Part shown: in pieces, positions 8,143 to 17,641 of the stretch
How positions within the stretch are numbered: the first letter of the stretch is position 1
Layout of the letters: each line of letters starts with the position of its first letter
Origin: Martinezella rhizogenes
GTDB taxonomy: Bacteria; Pseudomonadota; Alphaproteobacteria; Rhizobiales; Rhizobiaceae
Assembly: GCF_027460065.1 (NCBI RefSeq)
Contig: NZ_JAPYZZ010000023.1
Span: 1-54,051, forward strand
Length of the DNA stretch: 54,051 nucleotides
Direction of reading: 5' to 3'
Notes under the pieces: model-generated
What the model saw: only the letters and a program-made list of their open reading frames with translations
Database searches by the model: none
Told to the model about the DNA's origin: nothing
Position numbers and translations under genes: made by a program

Positions 8143-8311
8143 GTTATATGGATTCAGAACAATTTGCGGAATGCCGGGGAGGAGCGGCAGCTGTTTCTTT
8201 TCGCAACTGCGAAATGGAGCGAGCGCAGCGCGGCTCCTTACTTGTGATGGCATAAATTTCATGGTGCATCGCAGCATGCGGGCTCCAGAGAAGGCTCAAG
8301 GGAGAGAGTTA

Positions 8312-9376
8312 ATGAAGTCCATTATTTCGCTGATGGCAGCTTGTGCCATCGGTGCTGCGTCTTTCGCAGCGCCGGCTTTCGCACAGGACAAGGGTTCTGT
8401 CGGTATCGCGATGCCGACCAAGTCGTCCGCACGCTGGATCGACGACGGCAACAACATCGTCAAGCAGCTGCAGGAAGCCGGTTACAAGACCGACCTGCAA
8501 TATGCTGACGACGATATTCCGAACCAGCTTTCCCAGATCGAAAACATGGTCACCAAGGGCGTCAAGGTCCTCGTGATCGCGTCGATCGACGGCACCACGC
8601 TGTCTGACGTTCTGAAGCAGGCCGGCGAGCAGGGCATCAAGGTCATCGCTTATGACCGCCTCATCCGTAACAGCGGCGACGTCAGCTACTACGCCACCTT
8701 TGACAACTTCCAGGTTGGCGTTCTGCAGGCAACTTCGATCGTCGACAAGCTCGGCCTGAAGGATGGCAAGGGTCCGTTCAACATCGAGCTGTTCGGCGGC
8801 TCCCCGGACGACAACAACGCCTTCTTCTTCTATGACGGCGCAATGTCGGTCCTGAAGCCCTACATCGACAGCGGCAAGCTGGTCGTAAAGTCCGGCCAGA
8901 TGGGCATGGACAAGGTCGGCACGCTGCGTTGGGATCCGGCAACGGCCCAGGCTCGTATGGACAACCTGCTCTCGGCCTACTACACCGACGCCAAGGTTGA
9001 CGCCGTTCTGTCGCCTTATGACGGTCTTTCCATTGGCATCATCTCCTCGCTGAAGGGCGTTGGTTATGGCACGAAGGACCAGCCGCTGCCGGTCGTTTCC
9101 GGTCAGGACGCTGAAGTTCCTTCCGTCAAGTCGATCATTGCCGGCGAGCAGTACTCCACCATCTTCAAGGACACCCGCGAACTCGCCAAGGTGACCGTGA
9201 ACATGGTCAACGCTGTCATGGAAGGCAAGGAACCGGAAGTGAACGACACCAAGACCTATGAAAATGGCGTCAAGGTCGTTCCGTCCTACCTGCTGAAGCC
9301 GGTTGCAGTGACCAAGGAGAACTACAAGCAGGTTCTCGTTGACGGCGGTTACTACAAGGAAGATCAGCTGAAATAA
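8312..9376 (+). CDS. chvE: ChvE, periplasmic multiple-sugar-binding protein
   Basis: This 354-residue protein carries a classic Sec signal peptide ending AFA, cleaved before QDKGSVG near residue 25. The mature domain is a class-I periplasmic sugar-binding protein ([24 protein letters not shown], then VIAYDRLI and SGQDAE). ChvE binds aldoses such as galactose, glucose and arabinose. It serves both chemotaxis and the GguAB transporter, and it enhances virulence-gene induction by docking on the VirA sensor. The ATG at 8312 has GGGAGAGAG upstream; the frame stays open to 8171 but that extension precedes the signal peptide. A stem-loop separates it from gguA, which would allow more ChvE than transporter to be made. 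Confidence 0.97.
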   Translation: MKSIISLMAACAIGAASFAAPAFAQDKGSVGIAMPTKSSARWIDDGNNIVKQLQEAGYKTDLQYADDDIPNQLSQIENMVTKGVKVLVIASIDGTTLSDVLKQAGEQGIKVIAYDRLIRNSGDVSYYATFDNFQVGVLQATSIVDKLGLKDGKGPFNIELFGGSPDDNNAFFFYDGAMSVLKPYIDSGKLVVKSGQMGMDKVGTLRWDPATAQARMDNLLSAYYTDAKVDAVLSPYDGLSIGIISSLKGVGYGTKDQPLPVVSGQDAEVPSVKSIIAGEQYSTIFKDTRELAKVTVNMVNAVMEGKEPEVNDTKTYENGVKVVPSYLLKPVAVTKENYKQVLVDGGYYKEDQLK

Positions 9377-9390
9377 GCTGAAGACACATG

Positions 9391-9421
9391 CGGGGATGGC
9401 TTGGCGTCATCCCCGTTTTTC
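9391..9421 (+). terminator. chvE-gguA intercistronic stem-loop (attenuator)
   Basis: CGGGGATG and CATCCCCG pair perfectly (8 bp) around a 9-base loop, and TTTTTCC follows. It lies 15 bases after the chvE stop and 46 bases before gguA. In binding-protein operons such elements usually stop part of the transcripts or protect the binding-protein mRNA from 3' decay. Here it is shaped like a true intrinsic terminator, with a 5-base U tract. Confidence 0.7.
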
Positions 9422-9466
9422 CATAAAAATAAAAACGTCTGAATTAATCGGGCGCTGGATTGCGAT

Positions 9467-11005
9467 ATGGCCAATACCATTCTCGAAATGCGGAACATCA
9501 CCAAGACGTTTCCGGGCGTGAAAGCGCTTGAGAACGTCAACCTGAAGGTTAAAGAGGGTGAAATCCACGCACTCGTCGGTGAGAACGGCGCGGGGAAGTC
9601 GACCTTGATGAAGGTCCTTTCCGGTGTTTACCCCGCCGGCACCTATGAGGGCGAAATCCACTATGAAGGCGCAGTGCGGAATTTTCGCGCCATCAACGAC
9701 AGTGAAGATATTGGTATCATCATCATTCACCAGGAGCTTGCACTCGTGCCGCTCCTGTCGATTGCGGAAAACATCTTCCTCGGCAACGAAGTCGCTTCGA
9801 ACGGCGTCATCAGCTGGCAGCAGACCTTCAACCGTACCCGCGAACTCCTGAAGAAGGTGGGTCTGAAGGAATCGCCGGAGACGCTGATCACCGATATCGG
9901 CGTGGGCAAGCAGCAGCTGGTCGAAATCGCCAAGGCGCTGTCGAAGAGCGTGAAGCTGCTCATCCTCGACGAGCCGACGGCTTCGCTCAACGAGAGCGAT
10001 TCCGAGGCGCTGCTCAATCTCCTGATGGAATTCCGCAATCAGGGCATGACCTCGATCATCATCACCCACAAGCTGAACGAAGTGCGCAAGGTGGCCGACC
10101 AGATCACCGTGCTGCGCGACGGCATGACGGTGAAGACGCTTGACTGTCATGAGGAAGAAATCAGCGAGGATGTCATCATCCGCAACATGGTGGGACGCGA
10201 TCTGGAAGATCGTTATCCGCCGCGTGACGTGCCGATCGGCGAGACCATTCTCGAAGTGAAGAACTGGAACGCCTATCACCAGCAGCATCGCGACCGCCAG
10301 GTTCTGCACGACATCAACGTCACCGTGCGCAAGGGCGAAGTCGTCGGTATCGCCGGGCTGATGGGGGCAGGGCGCACCGAGTTCGCGATGAGCGTGTTCG
10401 GCAAGTCCTATGGCCACAAGATCACCGGCGACGTGCTGATCGATGGCAAGCGTGTCGATGTCAGCACCGTGCGCAAGGCGATCGACGCCGGTCTCGCTTA
10501 TGTGACAGAAGACCGCAAACATCTCGGTCTCGTGCTTAACGACAACATCCTGCACAATACCACGCTTGCCAATCTGGCCGGCGTGTCGAAGGCCAGCATC
10601 ATCGACGACATCAAGGAAATGAAGGTGGCGAGCGATTTCCGCACGCGTCTTCGCATCCGCTCCTCGGGCATCTTCCAGGAAACGGTCAATCTTTCAGGCG
10701 GCAACCAGCAAAAGGTTGTGCTGTCAAAGTGGCTGTTCTCCAATCCCGATGTGCTTATCCTCGATGAACCGACACGCGGCATCGACGTTGGCGCAAAATA
10801 CGAAATCTACACCATCATCAACCAGCTCGCTGCCGATGGTAAAGGCGTTCTGATGATCTCATCGGAAATGCCCGAACTGCTTGGCAATTGCGACCGCATC
10901 TACGTCATGAACGAAGGCCGCATCGTCGCTGAATTGCCGAAGGGAGAGGCGAGCCAGGAAAGCATCATGCGCGCTATCATGCGCTCAGGGGAGAAGAACT
11001 CATGA
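9467..11005 (+). CDS. gguA: GguA, sugar ABC transporter ATP-binding protein
   Basis: This 512-residue protein contains two fused ABC domains, as usual for sugar importers of the CUT2/Mgl-Rbs type. The first has Walker A GENGAGKS near residue 40 and Walker [11 protein letters not shown] near 163; the second has a degenerate P-loop region (GLMGAGRTE) and an intact signature LSGGNQQKV followed by [13 protein letters not shown]. The degenerate site in one half is normal for this subfamily. It powers uptake of sugars delivered by ChvE through GguB at the inner membrane. It overlaps gguB by four bases (ATGA), so the two are translationally coupled. Length and start match the family. Confidence 0.96.
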   Translation: MANTILEMRNITKTFPGVKALENVNLKVKEGEIHALVGENGAGKSTLMKVLSGVYPAGTYEGEIHYEGAVRNFRAINDSEDIGIIIIHQELALVPLLSIAENIFLGNEVASNGVISWQQTFNRTRELLKKVGLKESPETLITDIGVGKQQLVEIAKALSKSVKLLILDEPTASLNESDSEALLNLLMEFRNQGMTSIIITHKLNEVRKVADQITVLRDGMTVKTLDCHEEEISEDVIIRNMVGRDLEDRYPPRDVPIGETILEVKNWNAYHQQHRDRQVLHDINVTVRKGEVVGIAGLMGAGRTEFAMSVFGKSYGHKITGDVLIDGKRVDVSTVRKAIDAGLAYVTEDRKHLGLVLNDNILHNTTLANLAGVSKASIIDDIKEMKVASDFRTRLRIRSSGIFQETVNLSGGNQQKVVLSKWLFSNPDVLILDEPTRGIDVGAKYEIYTIINQLAADGKGVLMISSEMPELLGNCDRIYVMNEGRIVAELPKGEASQESIMRAIMRSGEKNS

Positions 11006-12198
11006 GTTCGGCAAACACCACAAACGAAGAAAGCAACGTCATCTCGGTCGGGTCGTATATTCGCTCCAATATCCGCGAATACGGCATGCTGATCGCGCTC
11101 GTCGCTATCATGGTTTTCTTCCAGTTCTACACCGGCGGCATCCTGTTCCGCCCTGTGAACCTGACCAACCTCATCCTGCAGAACTCGTTCATCGTCATCA
11201 TGGCGCTGGGCATGCTGCTGGTCATCGTTGCCGGGCATATCGACCTTTCGGTCGGCTCCATCGTTGCCTTCGTCGGCGCGATCGCGGCCATATTGACCGT
11301 GCAATGGGGCATGAACCCGTTTCTGGCGGCGCTGATTTGTCTCGTCATCGGCGGCATCATCGGTGCTGCCCAGGGTTACTGGATCGCCTATCACCGCATT
11401 CCGTCGTTCATCGTGACGCTGGCTGGCATGCTGGTGTTCCGCGGCCTGACGCTGTTCGTGCTCGGCGGCAAGAACATCGGCCCGTTCCCGACCGACTTCC
11501 AGATCATCAGCACCGGCTTCCTGCCTGACATCGGCGGTATCGAAGGTCTGAACACCACCTCGATGATCCTGACCGTGCTGATCACGGTCGTGCTGTTCTA
11601 CCTGGCGTGGCGCCGCCGCGTGGTGAACGTGAAGCATGGCATCGACGTGGAGCCGTTCGGCTTCTTCATCGTGCAAAATCTGCTGATCTCGGGCGCTATC
11701 CTGTTCCTCGGCTACCAGCTGTCCACCTATCGCGGCCTGCCGAACGTGCTGATCGTGATGCTGGTTCTGATTGCGCTTTACAGCTTCGTGACGCGCCGCA
11801 CGACCATCGGCCGTCGCGTTTACGCCATGGGCGGCAATGAGAAGGCCACCAAGCTTTCCGGTATCAACACCGAACGCCTGAGCTTCCTCACCTTCGTCAA
11901 CATGGGCGTGTTGGCCGGTCTTGCCGGCATGATCATCGCGACCCGCCTCAACTCGGCGACGCCGAAAGCCGGCGTGGGCTTCGAGCTCGACGTGATTGCG
12001 GCCTGCTTCATCGGCGGCGCTTCGGCCTCCGGTGGCGTCGGCAAGATCACCGGTGCGGTCATCGGCGCCTTCATCATGGGCGTCATGAACAACGGCATGT
12101 CGATTGTCGGCCTCGGCATCGACTTCCAGCAGATGGTCAAGGGCCTCGTGCTGCTCGCTGCCGTGTTCTTCGACGTTTACAACAAGAACAAGGGCTGA
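11002..12198 (+). CDS. gguB: GguB, sugar ABC transporter permease
   Basis: A 398-residue inner-membrane permease of the AraH/RbsC/MglC family with about ten hydrophobic helices. Family markers include GHIDLSVGS near residue 80, the cytoplasmic coupling region [22 protein letters not shown] near 270-290, and [15 protein letters not shown] near the C-terminus. The ATG overlaps the gguA stop, and the start gives a short soluble N-terminal segment before helix one. With GguA and ChvE it forms the transporter for aldoses released from plant cell walls. A perfect 11-bp hairpin separates it from gguC. Confidence 0.95.
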   Translation: MSSANTTNEESNVISVGSYIRSNIREYGMLIALVAIMVFFQFYTGGILFRPVNLTNLILQNSFIVIMALGMLLVIVAGHIDLSVGSIVAFVGAIAAILTVQWGMNPFLAALICLVIGGIIGAAQGYWIAYHRIPSFIVTLAGMLVFRGLTLFVLGGKNIGPFPTDFQIISTGFLPDIGGIEGLNTTSMILTVLITVVLFYLAWRRRVVNVKHGIDVEPFGFFIVQNLLISGAILFLGYQLSTYRGLPNVLIVMLVLIALYSFVTRRTTIGRRVYAMGGNEKATKLSGINTERLSFLTFVNMGVLAGLAGMIIATRLNSATPKAGVGFELDVIAACFIGGASASGGVGKITGAVIGAFIMGVMNNGMSIVGLGIDFQQMVKGLVLLAAVFFDVYNKNKG

Positions 12199-12221
12199 TC
12201 GGCCAAACTCCTATCGCAGTC

Positions 12222-12250
12222 AAAAAAGTGGCCGGTTTCCGGCCACTTTC
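12222..12250. terminator. gguB-gguC hairpin, terminator-like
   Basis: AAAGTGGCCGG and CCGGCCACTTT form a perfect 11-bp stem with a 3-base loop. The U tract is weak in the gguB direction, where the stem is followed by CATAAG. It is stronger on the opposite strand, where the A-run at 12222-12227 becomes six T. It may cut gguC expression relative to gguAB or block antisense transcription. Confidence 0.55.
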
Positions 12251-12317
12251 ATAAGATGCAGGTGCAATGCACCGCGTAGAAGAGACAAGGCGCATTGCGC
12301 CGCAGGAAGGAAATCCC

Positions 12318-13313
12318 GTGCTCATTTCACAGATCAAAGATGCCAGTGGCAACATCACCGTCGCGGTTCGCGAAGAAGGCGGGCAGGCGCAGGCGGTTAA
12401 GGGTGCCAGCTCAGTTTACGCGCTCGCCATGGAAGCCGCCAACGGCGGCATGAGCCTTGCCGATGTCATTTCCGCCCATGGTCTGGGCGACGCCGTCGAT
12501 CTCGAAAAGGCCTATGCCGAAGGCCGTTTCCTGCCGCCGATCACCCATCCCGATCCGGCGCATCTACATCTGACCGGCACTGGTCTTACCCATCTTGGCT
12601 CTGCCGCGACCCGCGACAGCATGCACAAGAAGACCACGGAAGCCGCCGAGGAAAGCCTGACGGATTCCATGAAGATGTTCCGCATGGGTCTGGAAAACGG
12701 TAAGCCGAAGGCTGGCGAAAAGGGCGTTCAGCCCGAGTGGTTCTACAAGGGCAACGGCCATGTGGCGGCAGCACCGGGTGCGGCTCTCACCTCTCCGTCC
12801 TTCGCGCTGGATGGCGGCGAAGAGCCTGAGATGGCCGGCATCTATGTGATTTCCGACAAGGGCGAGGCTGTGCGTATCGGCTTTGCCGTCTCGAACGAAT
12901 TTTCCGATCACGTTACCGAGCGGATCAACTATCTCTACCTCGCCCATTCCAAGCTGCGCCCGGCAAGCTTCGGCCCGGAAATCCGCGTCGGTGCCCCGCC
13001 GTCGGACATTCGCGGCACATCGCGCATCCGTCGTGGCGACGAGGTCATCTTCGAAAAGCCGTTTGTTTCTGGTGAGGACAACATGTCCCACACCTTCGCG
13101 AACCTCGAATATCACCACTTCAAATACGGCCTGTTCCGCGCACCGGGCGATGTGCATGTGCACATGTTCGGCACGGCGACTCTCTCCTTCGCAGACGGTA
13201 TCAAGCCGGAAGCAGGAGATGTGTTTGAGATCGAGGCCGCCGGTTTCGGCCTGCCGCTGCGGAACCCGCTGGCTGTGGATGCGGAAGAAGAGATCGTGGT
13301 TCGGCAGATTTGA
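12318..13313 (+). CDS. gguC: GguC, AraD1-like fumarylacetoacetase-superfamily enzyme
   Basis: A 331-residue protein placed directly after gguAB, matching the order chvE-gguA-gguB-gguC described for Agrobacterium. The C-terminal half has FAH-superfamily features, including RRGDEVIFEKPF and the metal-site region around EYHHFKYGLF. Related AraD1 proteins act on 2-keto-3-deoxy sugar acids in arabinose or galactose oxidation. I infer a cytosolic sugar-acid step for GguC rather than transport. The GTG at 12318 is preferred over the ATG at 12267 because AGGAAGG sits seven bases upstream and the sequence after it (VLISQIKDASGNITVAV) is where homology should begin. The protein is about 50 residues longer than typical FAH hydrolases. 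Confidence 0.9.
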   Translation: MLISQIKDASGNITVAVREEGGQAQAVKGASSVYALAMEAANGGMSLADVISAHGLGDAVDLEKAYAEGRFLPPITHPDPAHLHLTGTGLTHLGSAATRDSMHKKTTEAAEESLTDSMKMFRMGLENGKPKAGEKGVQPEWFYKGNGHVAAAPGAALTSPSFALDGGEEPEMAGIYVISDKGEAVRIGFAVSNEFSDHVTERINYLYLAHSKLRPASFGPEIRVGAPPSDIRGTSRIRRGDEVIFEKPFVSGEDNMSHTFANLEYHHFKYGLFRAPGDVHVHMFGTATLSFADGIKPEAGDVFEIEAAGFGLPLRNPLAVDAEEEIVVRQI

Positions 13314-13373
13314 TCTGACGGACTGCGCATGACATTGGTCGAGGGTGGGGCGCTTTGGGTCACTCTCCCTCGA

Positions 13374-13460
13374 CGTCATCCTCGGGCCTGTCCCGAGGAT
13401 CTGCAACCGATTGATTTTACGCGACGTGGTTAGATCCCCGGGACAAGCCCAGGGATGACG
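13374..13460. repeat. Intergenic palindrome, family C
   Basis: Two imperfect 29-base arms (starting CGTCATCCTCGGGC and ending GGGATGACG) face each other across about 29 bases. The element sits between the convergent ends of gguC and the VOC gene. Its arms share the pattern TCAT-CCT-G-GC-TGTC with the longer palindromes at 38.5 and 48.7 kb, suggesting one superfamily. It probably folds in RNA from either strand and could end transcription for both genes. Confidence 0.7.
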
Positions 13461-13514
13461 GAGGAAGGGATCACCGTTTCTTTCTCGACCGTTGTGTGAC
13501 AGGTGCCCCGGACT

Positions 13515-13928
13515 TCACTCGAACCCCCACAACTTGCCTTCGCCCACCTCCACGGAATTCCCTGCGGGGTCGCGGATGTAGACGGAATAGCTGCCATTCG
13601 GCCAGCGATGATAATGTTCGACGGGAATTCCGAGCGCCTCGAAGCGCGCCTTCCATTCGTCCACTTCCGCCTTGTCGTCAGCATAGAAACAGAAATGGCC
13701 TTGCCCTATCGCCCCATGGCGCGGGATTGGGTTGTTGGCGTCCGCCCGGCTTGATTCCTGCGGATCGAAGAGCAGCAGCATCTGCCGGCCGCATTTGAAG
13801 AAAACCAGCTGGCCGGGTAGTTTCAGCACCATTTCAAGCCCGAACACATCCCGGTAAAATGCCTCGGCGGCGTCGAGATCATCCGCATAGAGCGCGGTTT
13901 CCATAATTGCGGATGGTGGTTTCATCAT
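13515..13928 (-). CDS. VOC-superfamily (glyoxalase/bleomycin-resistance-like) protein
   Basis: This 137-residue protein contains one vicinal-oxygen-chelate module pair: ALYADDLDAAEAFYRDVFGL near residues 13-32, then GHFCFYADD near the middle and YSVYIRDPAGNSVEVGE at the end. The second strand set carries the His and Glu positions typical of metal-binding members. Such proteins range from lactoylglutathione lyases to antibiotic-binding proteins, and nothing nearby narrows this. The ATG is doubled (13928 and 13925) after an AGAGGA site. It is convergent with gguC. Confidence 0.85.
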   Translation of the reverse strand: MMKPPSAIMETALYADDLDAAEAFYRDVFGLEMVLKLPGQLVFFKCGRQMLLLFDPQESSRADANNPIPRHGAIGQGHFCFYADDKAEVDEWKARFEALGIPVEHYHRWPNGSYSVYIRDPAGNSVEVGEGKLWGFE

Positions 13929-14084
13929 CGTCCTCTTCCCAAGATGATAAATTCTCTCGTACCGTCAGACATCCATATGCCACGGCCAGGGCGTAGGGAC
14001 CATGGGGCTGTTTCTCCGGTGTTGCGGATCGGCTATGGAATTGGGGCACTTCTCACGGATGGCCGATGAAAGACGGAGTTCAAG

Positions 14085-14597
14085 GTGGGTGAAACAAGTA
14101 TAAGGCGACTGACGGAGGAAGATGTGGACATCTTCCGCGCAATGCGGCTCGAAGCGCTCCGGACCGAACCTGCGGCCTATGCGAGCACGGCAGCCGACTG
14201 GGAGAAGCTGTCGGCAGACGAATGGCGCGCGCGGCTGACCCAGAATAATGTGTTTGCGGCGTTCTGGAACGGTGCGCCGGTGGGGATCATGGGGCTGGTG
14301 CGCCAGGGTTCCAGCAAGATGGCGCACAGGGCGACGCTGATCATGGTTTATGTACGGGCTGAAGCACGGGGAACGGGCATTGCCCGTGCGCTTCTGGAGG
14401 CCGTGAAGTCTTTTGCAAGCGACAACGGCGTCCGCCAGATCGAGCTTGCGGTGAGCGCTGAAAACCCCGCCGCTGCCAGCTTCTATAAACGGGCCGGCTT
14501 TTCGCAGATAGGATGCGTGCCGGGCGGGATTCTGCACGAAGGTCGGGAAATCGACGATATCATGATGGCCTGTCGTGTGGATGCCGAGGGCAAATGA
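14085..14597 (+). CDS. GNAT-family N-acetyltransferase
   Basis: This 170-residue protein has the acetyl-CoA-binding core ARGTGIARALLEAV (R-x-x-G-x-G/A type, about residues 93-106) followed by a strand and helix reading LAVSAENPAAASFYKRAGF, the usual end of the GNAT fold. It begins IRRLTEEDVDIFRAMRLEAL, typical of Rim/GNAT enzymes. The start is GTG at 14085 with GGAG seven bases upstream. It would acetylate a primary amine in the cytosol; the substrate is unknown. It is convergent with another GNAT gene at 14.7-15.1 kb, but the two are not close paralogues. Confidence 0.88.
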   Translation: MGETSIRRLTEEDVDIFRAMRLEALRTEPAAYASTAADWEKLSADEWRARLTQNNVFAAFWNGAPVGIMGLVRQGSSKMAHRATLIMVYVRAEARGTGIARALLEAVKSFASDNGVRQIELAVSAENPAAASFYKRAGFSQIGCVPGGILHEGREIDDIMMACRVDAEGK

Positions 14598-14677
14598 CAG
14601 AATGAGAGAGCAGCCGGGAACATTGCGCGGTCCTGCCTGCCGGATGTCCGGCCCGGCAGGTCGGAGTGCCCAGCCGC

Positions 14678-15139
14678 TCAGATCTTCGTGCTGTAGGTCA
14701 GCACCGTCAGATCGTGTTTGCCGACACCGCGTTCCAGAACGGTCCAGCCGCAATTGATGTAATAGGTTTCGAGATCGCGCTGGCAGCAGAGATAGCTGGT
14801 CTCATGACCAAGTTCGGCGGCCCTTTGCGTTGCTGCCTGCATCAGGGCGCGCGCAACGCCCGAGCGCCGGCGGTCTTCTTCCACCCATAATGCGGCGACC
14901 CACGGCAGATATTGCGGGCGTTCTTCCAGATCGCAATGAATGAGGAAGGCGGAGCCAACATAGGCATCGCCATCATGGGCGACGAAGCCGGTGGGCAGCT
15001 TATGGGGATTGGTCATGTCCTGCAGGTGCTCGGCGACGTCCCCGACCTTGAGGCCGCTATCCTGCCACCATGCCGTCCAGACGCGCTCCGCGATGGTGGG
15101 GCCATGGGACTGGCAGTCGCGATAGTCGGAAATCCTGTA
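14678..15139 (-). CDS. GNAT-family N-acetyltransferase
   Basis: This protein of about 153 residues shows EEDRRRSGVARALMQAATQRAAELG, the acetyl-CoA loop and helix of GNAT enzymes, here without the final Gly of the usual motif. The central strands (AYVGSAFLIHCDL) precede PYLPWVAALWVEE. The frame opens as far as an ATG at 15193, but I prefer the TTG at 15139: GGGAGAGG is six bases upstream and the protein then starts YRISDYRDCQSHGPT, the natural start of the fold. The start is uncertain. It is transcribed alone, away from the methyltransferase gene behind it. Confidence 0.75.
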   Translation of the reverse strand, partial: YRISDYRDCQSHGPTIAERVWTAWWQDSGLKVGDVAEHLQDMTNPHKLPTGFVAHDGDAYVGSAFLIHCDLEERPQYLPWVAALWVEEDRRRSGVARALMQAATQRAAELGHETSYLCCQRDLETYYINCGWTVLERGVGKHDLTVLTYSTKI

Positions 15140-15259
15140 CAAAACCCTCTCCCGTCCAGCGTGCCACGAGCGGGCGGATGCTGGAGCATGCATGCAAATC
15201 GATGCCGGGATTTAAACGGTCGCGAGGTGCTTTCGCAACCGCCAACTTGTCGCGCCGGG

Positions 15260-15856
15260 TCAGGCTTTCGTGGCCGTCACATGCAGCCAGTCGGTGGGAA
15301 GATTGTCGTAACCGCTGCCGTGCCGGGCTTCGATCTCCACTTCCGTCCAGGCGAATTGCCCGTAGGCTTCCTCAAGCCAGGTTTTGGAAGGATAGTTGTA
15401 ATAACGGCCGAAGGTGTCGCGGCCTTCGGCTTCTCCCGCCTTGAAGCTCGCATAAAAAACGCCGCCCGGTTTGAGGGCTGTGTGGATGCGGCCAATAATT
15501 CCCGGCAGGGCAGGGCGGGGCACGTGCAGCAGGCAGGCATTGGCCCAGACGCCATCATAAAGCGCCACGTCCTCAATATTTTCGAACAGCAATGTCCTGA
15601 CGGGAATGCCGAGCCGGGCCTCCGCCGCCTTTGCAATGTCAGGCGTTCCATCGGTGGGGTGAACATCGAAACCGCCAGACAGCATGTATTCGCTGTCCTG
15701 TCCGCCGCCGCATCCCAATTCGAGGATGCTCGCGCCGGCTCGCAGCCGCGCCAGGAATGTCTCCAGATGCGGGCGGTCCGGTTCCTGTCCCCGTGACGTA
15801 TAGGCTGTGGCATGGCCGGTATAAAAGCCGATCGTCTCGTCGTCCTTGGCGGTCAT
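15260..15856 (-). CDS. Class I SAM-dependent methyltransferase (TehB/UbiE-like)
   Basis: A 198-residue protein with the SAM-binding motif I ILELGCGGGQDSEYML near residues 44-59, acidic DGTPDIAKAA as motif II, and ALKPGGVFYASFK as motif III near 128-140. It ends WLHVTATKA. It starts three bases after the stop of the transglutaminase-like gene, so it belongs to the same transcript as the ATP-grasp/alpha-E/transglutaminase set. This placement is unusual: these sets commonly end with a proteasome-like peptidase. Substrate unknown; a role in modifying the product of that operon is inference. Confidence 0.88.
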   Translation of the reverse strand: MTAKDDETIGFYTGHATAYTSRGQEPDRPHLETFLARLRAGASILELGCGGGQDSEYMLSGGFDVHPTDGTPDIAKAAEARLGIPVRTLLFENIEDVALYDGVWANACLLHVPRPALPGIIGRIHTALKPGGVFYASFKAGEAEGRDTFGRYYNYPSKTWLEEAYGQFAWTEVEIEARHGSGYDNLPTDWLHVTATKA

Positions 15857-15859
15857 GTC

Positions 15860-16675
15860 TCAACTCTGCGATTGGCTCTGTGACTGCTGCACAGTGACCG
15901 ATACATTCAAGGTTTCACCGGCCGGGCCGATGCGCATGCCTGATATCGGCGCGCAATCGCGGTAGCAGAGGCCGGATGCGATGCGGACGTAACGGTCATC
16001 GGGGCAGATATTGTTGGCGGCGTCGAAGCCGACCCAGCCCAGCCCCTGAAGATGTACCTCGGCCCAGGCATGGGTGGCCGTCTGTTCCGCAACCTCTTCC
16101 ATCATCAGATAACCGGAAACATAACGGGCGGGCAGGCCCATCAGCCGGGCGGCGGAAATGAGGATATGGGCGTGATCCTGGCAGACGCCCTTGCCGGCCT
16201 CCAATGCCAGTTCGGCCGTGGTTTCGGTGTCGGTCGAACCCGGCACATATTCCACCTTGCGATGGATGTTTTCCATGAGATCGTGCAGGCGGGAAAGTTC
16301 GGTGTCGCCCGTGTTGACCTTCACCAGCTCGCGCACCAGTTTGCCCGGCTTGGTCAGCGGTGTCTCGCGCAGGAAAAGCCACAGCGGCGCATTGCCAACA
16401 TGAGGGCCGACCACGCCGGCCTTGTCCTCGGTGGCGACGAGGCCGCTCGCCACGACCTTGACCTTGCGTTGCGGGCCTTCCGTTTCCACCAGCGCGACCC
16501 GGTTGCCGAAATGGTCGTCATAGGTCACTTCGACGGTGGCGCCATCGACCGAGACATCCCAGTCCTCAACCGTCTGGCACGGGCCGGTCTGCGGCGTCAG
16601 GCGCAGCCGCTGCAACGCATAGGGCATCGGCTCGTCATAGACATATTCGGTCGTATGGGTGATTTTCAGACGCAT
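15860..16675 (-). CDS. Transglutaminase-like cysteine peptidase/ligase-associated protein
   Basis: The 271-residue protein has the bacterial transglutaminase N-terminal beta domain (MRLKITHTTEYVYDEP) and a papain-like core. The likely catalytic triad is Cys in GKGVCQDHAH, His in ATHAWAEVHL, and Asp in VGFDAANN, all intact. This family (DUF/COG1305 group) is regularly encoded with a circularly permuted ATP-grasp protein and an alpha-E protein, as here. A cytosolic protease or amide-exchange role on an unknown peptide is the current view. The start codon is preceded by GGGGACAG. The tail is a short Ser/Gln repeat (SQSQSQS). It lies 21 bases after the alpha-E gene. Confidence 0.9.
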   Translation of the reverse strand: MRLKITHTTEYVYDEPMPYALQRLRLTPQTGPCQTVEDWDVSVDGATVEVTYDDHFGNRVALVETEGPQRKVKVVASGLVATEDKAGVVGPHVGNAPLWLFLRETPLTKPGKLVRELVKVNTGDTELSRLHDLMENIHRKVEYVPGSTDTETTAELALEAGKGVCQDHAHILISAARLMGLPARYVSGYLMMEEVAEQTATHAWAEVHLQGLGWVGFDAANNICPDDRYVRIASGLCYRDCAPISGMRIGPAGETLNVSVTVQQSQSQSQS

Positions 16676-16696
16676 AAGCTGTCCCCGTCCACGCGC

Positions 16697-17638
16697 TTAT
16701 TGGTAAAAGCGGTAGCCTTCCATGATTTCCTGCCCCAGCTGGCCGTTACGGTTGACGAATCTCTCCAGAAACTCGTGCAGACCTTCATCCATGACGCGGG
16801 CGATGGTCGTCCTGCGCAGGCCGTCGCGGATGCTTTCCGCCGTGTCGTGAGCCTTGTGCCTTTCGCCGTAATCCTCTGCCACATAATTGAGATTGCTGGC
16901 GATTTTCTCATAACAATAGGCGAGCGAACGCGGCATGCGGCCATTGAGAATGAGGAAGTCGGCAATATTGGCCGGCTTGTATTCCGCATCATAAACCCAG
17001 CCATAGGAGCGATGCGCCGAGACCGAGCGCAGGATCGATTCCCATTGCGCATTGTCCAGCGATGACCCCACATGCGCCATCGCCGGCAGCAGCACGTAAT
17101 ATTTCACGTCGAGAATGCGGGCGGTGTTGTCGGCACGCTCGATGAAGGTGCCGATGCGGGAGAAATTGTAGAGATCGTTGCGCAGCATCGAACCGTGGAA
17201 GGCGCCGCGCACCAGACCGGCGCGATGTTTGATGACATCGATGGTCTGCGGCAGTTCCGCATGGCTGAGCTTGCGGCCGAGGATGTTTTTCAGCTCTATC
17301 CAGAATTCGTTGGTAGCTTCCCATGTCTCGCGCGTCAGCGCGGTGCGCACCATGCGGGCATTGTTACGGCCCGCCTCGATGCAGGACATGACGCTGGAAG
17401 GGTTGGCCTTGTCCCGCAGGAGATAGTCGATCGCATTGGCTGCCGTCACCTTCTCGCGCGTTTCGAGAAAGGCCTCATGCACGCCGGCGCTCTGCAACAC
17501 GCCGTCCCAGTCCTCATCGCCGCTGCCACTGCGCGTCAGTGAAACGCGCAGGCCAGCATCGATCAGCCGGGCGATGTTTTCAGCGCGCTCGATATACCGG
17601 AACATCCAGTAGAGCCCGTTTGCCGTTCTGGCCAGCAT
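16697..17638 (-). CDS. Alpha-E domain protein
   Basis: This 313-residue, almost entirely alpha-helical protein begins MLARTANGLYWMFRYIERAENIARLID, the diagnostic opening of alpha-E (DUF403) proteins. Other conserved patches are NNARMVRTALTRETWE and RIGTFIERADNTARILDVKY; the repeated Arg/Glu pairs suggest a phosphate- or nucleotide-binding pocket. Its stop-start arrangement with the upstream ATP-grasp gene (GGAGGATTAAGCC, where the stop lies inside the ribosome site) indicates coupled translation. The exact biochemical function of alpha-E domains is unknown; family context places them with peptide ligases. Confidence 0.92.
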   Translation of the reverse strand: MLARTANGLYWMFRYIERAENIARLIDAGLRVSLTRSGSGDEDWDGVLQSAGVHEAFLETREKVTAANAIDYLLRDKANPSSVMSCIEAGRNNARMVRTALTRETWEATNEFWIELKNILGRKLSHAELPQTIDVIKHRAGLVRGAFHGSMLRNDLYNFSRIGTFIERADNTARILDVKYYVLLPAMAHVGSSLDNAQWESILRSVSAHRSYGWVYDAEYKPANIADFLILNGRMPRSLAYCYEKIASNLNYVAEDYGERHKAHDTAESIRDGLRRTTIARVMDEGLHEFLERFVNRNGQLGQEIMEGYRFYQ

Positions 17639-17641
17639 GGC

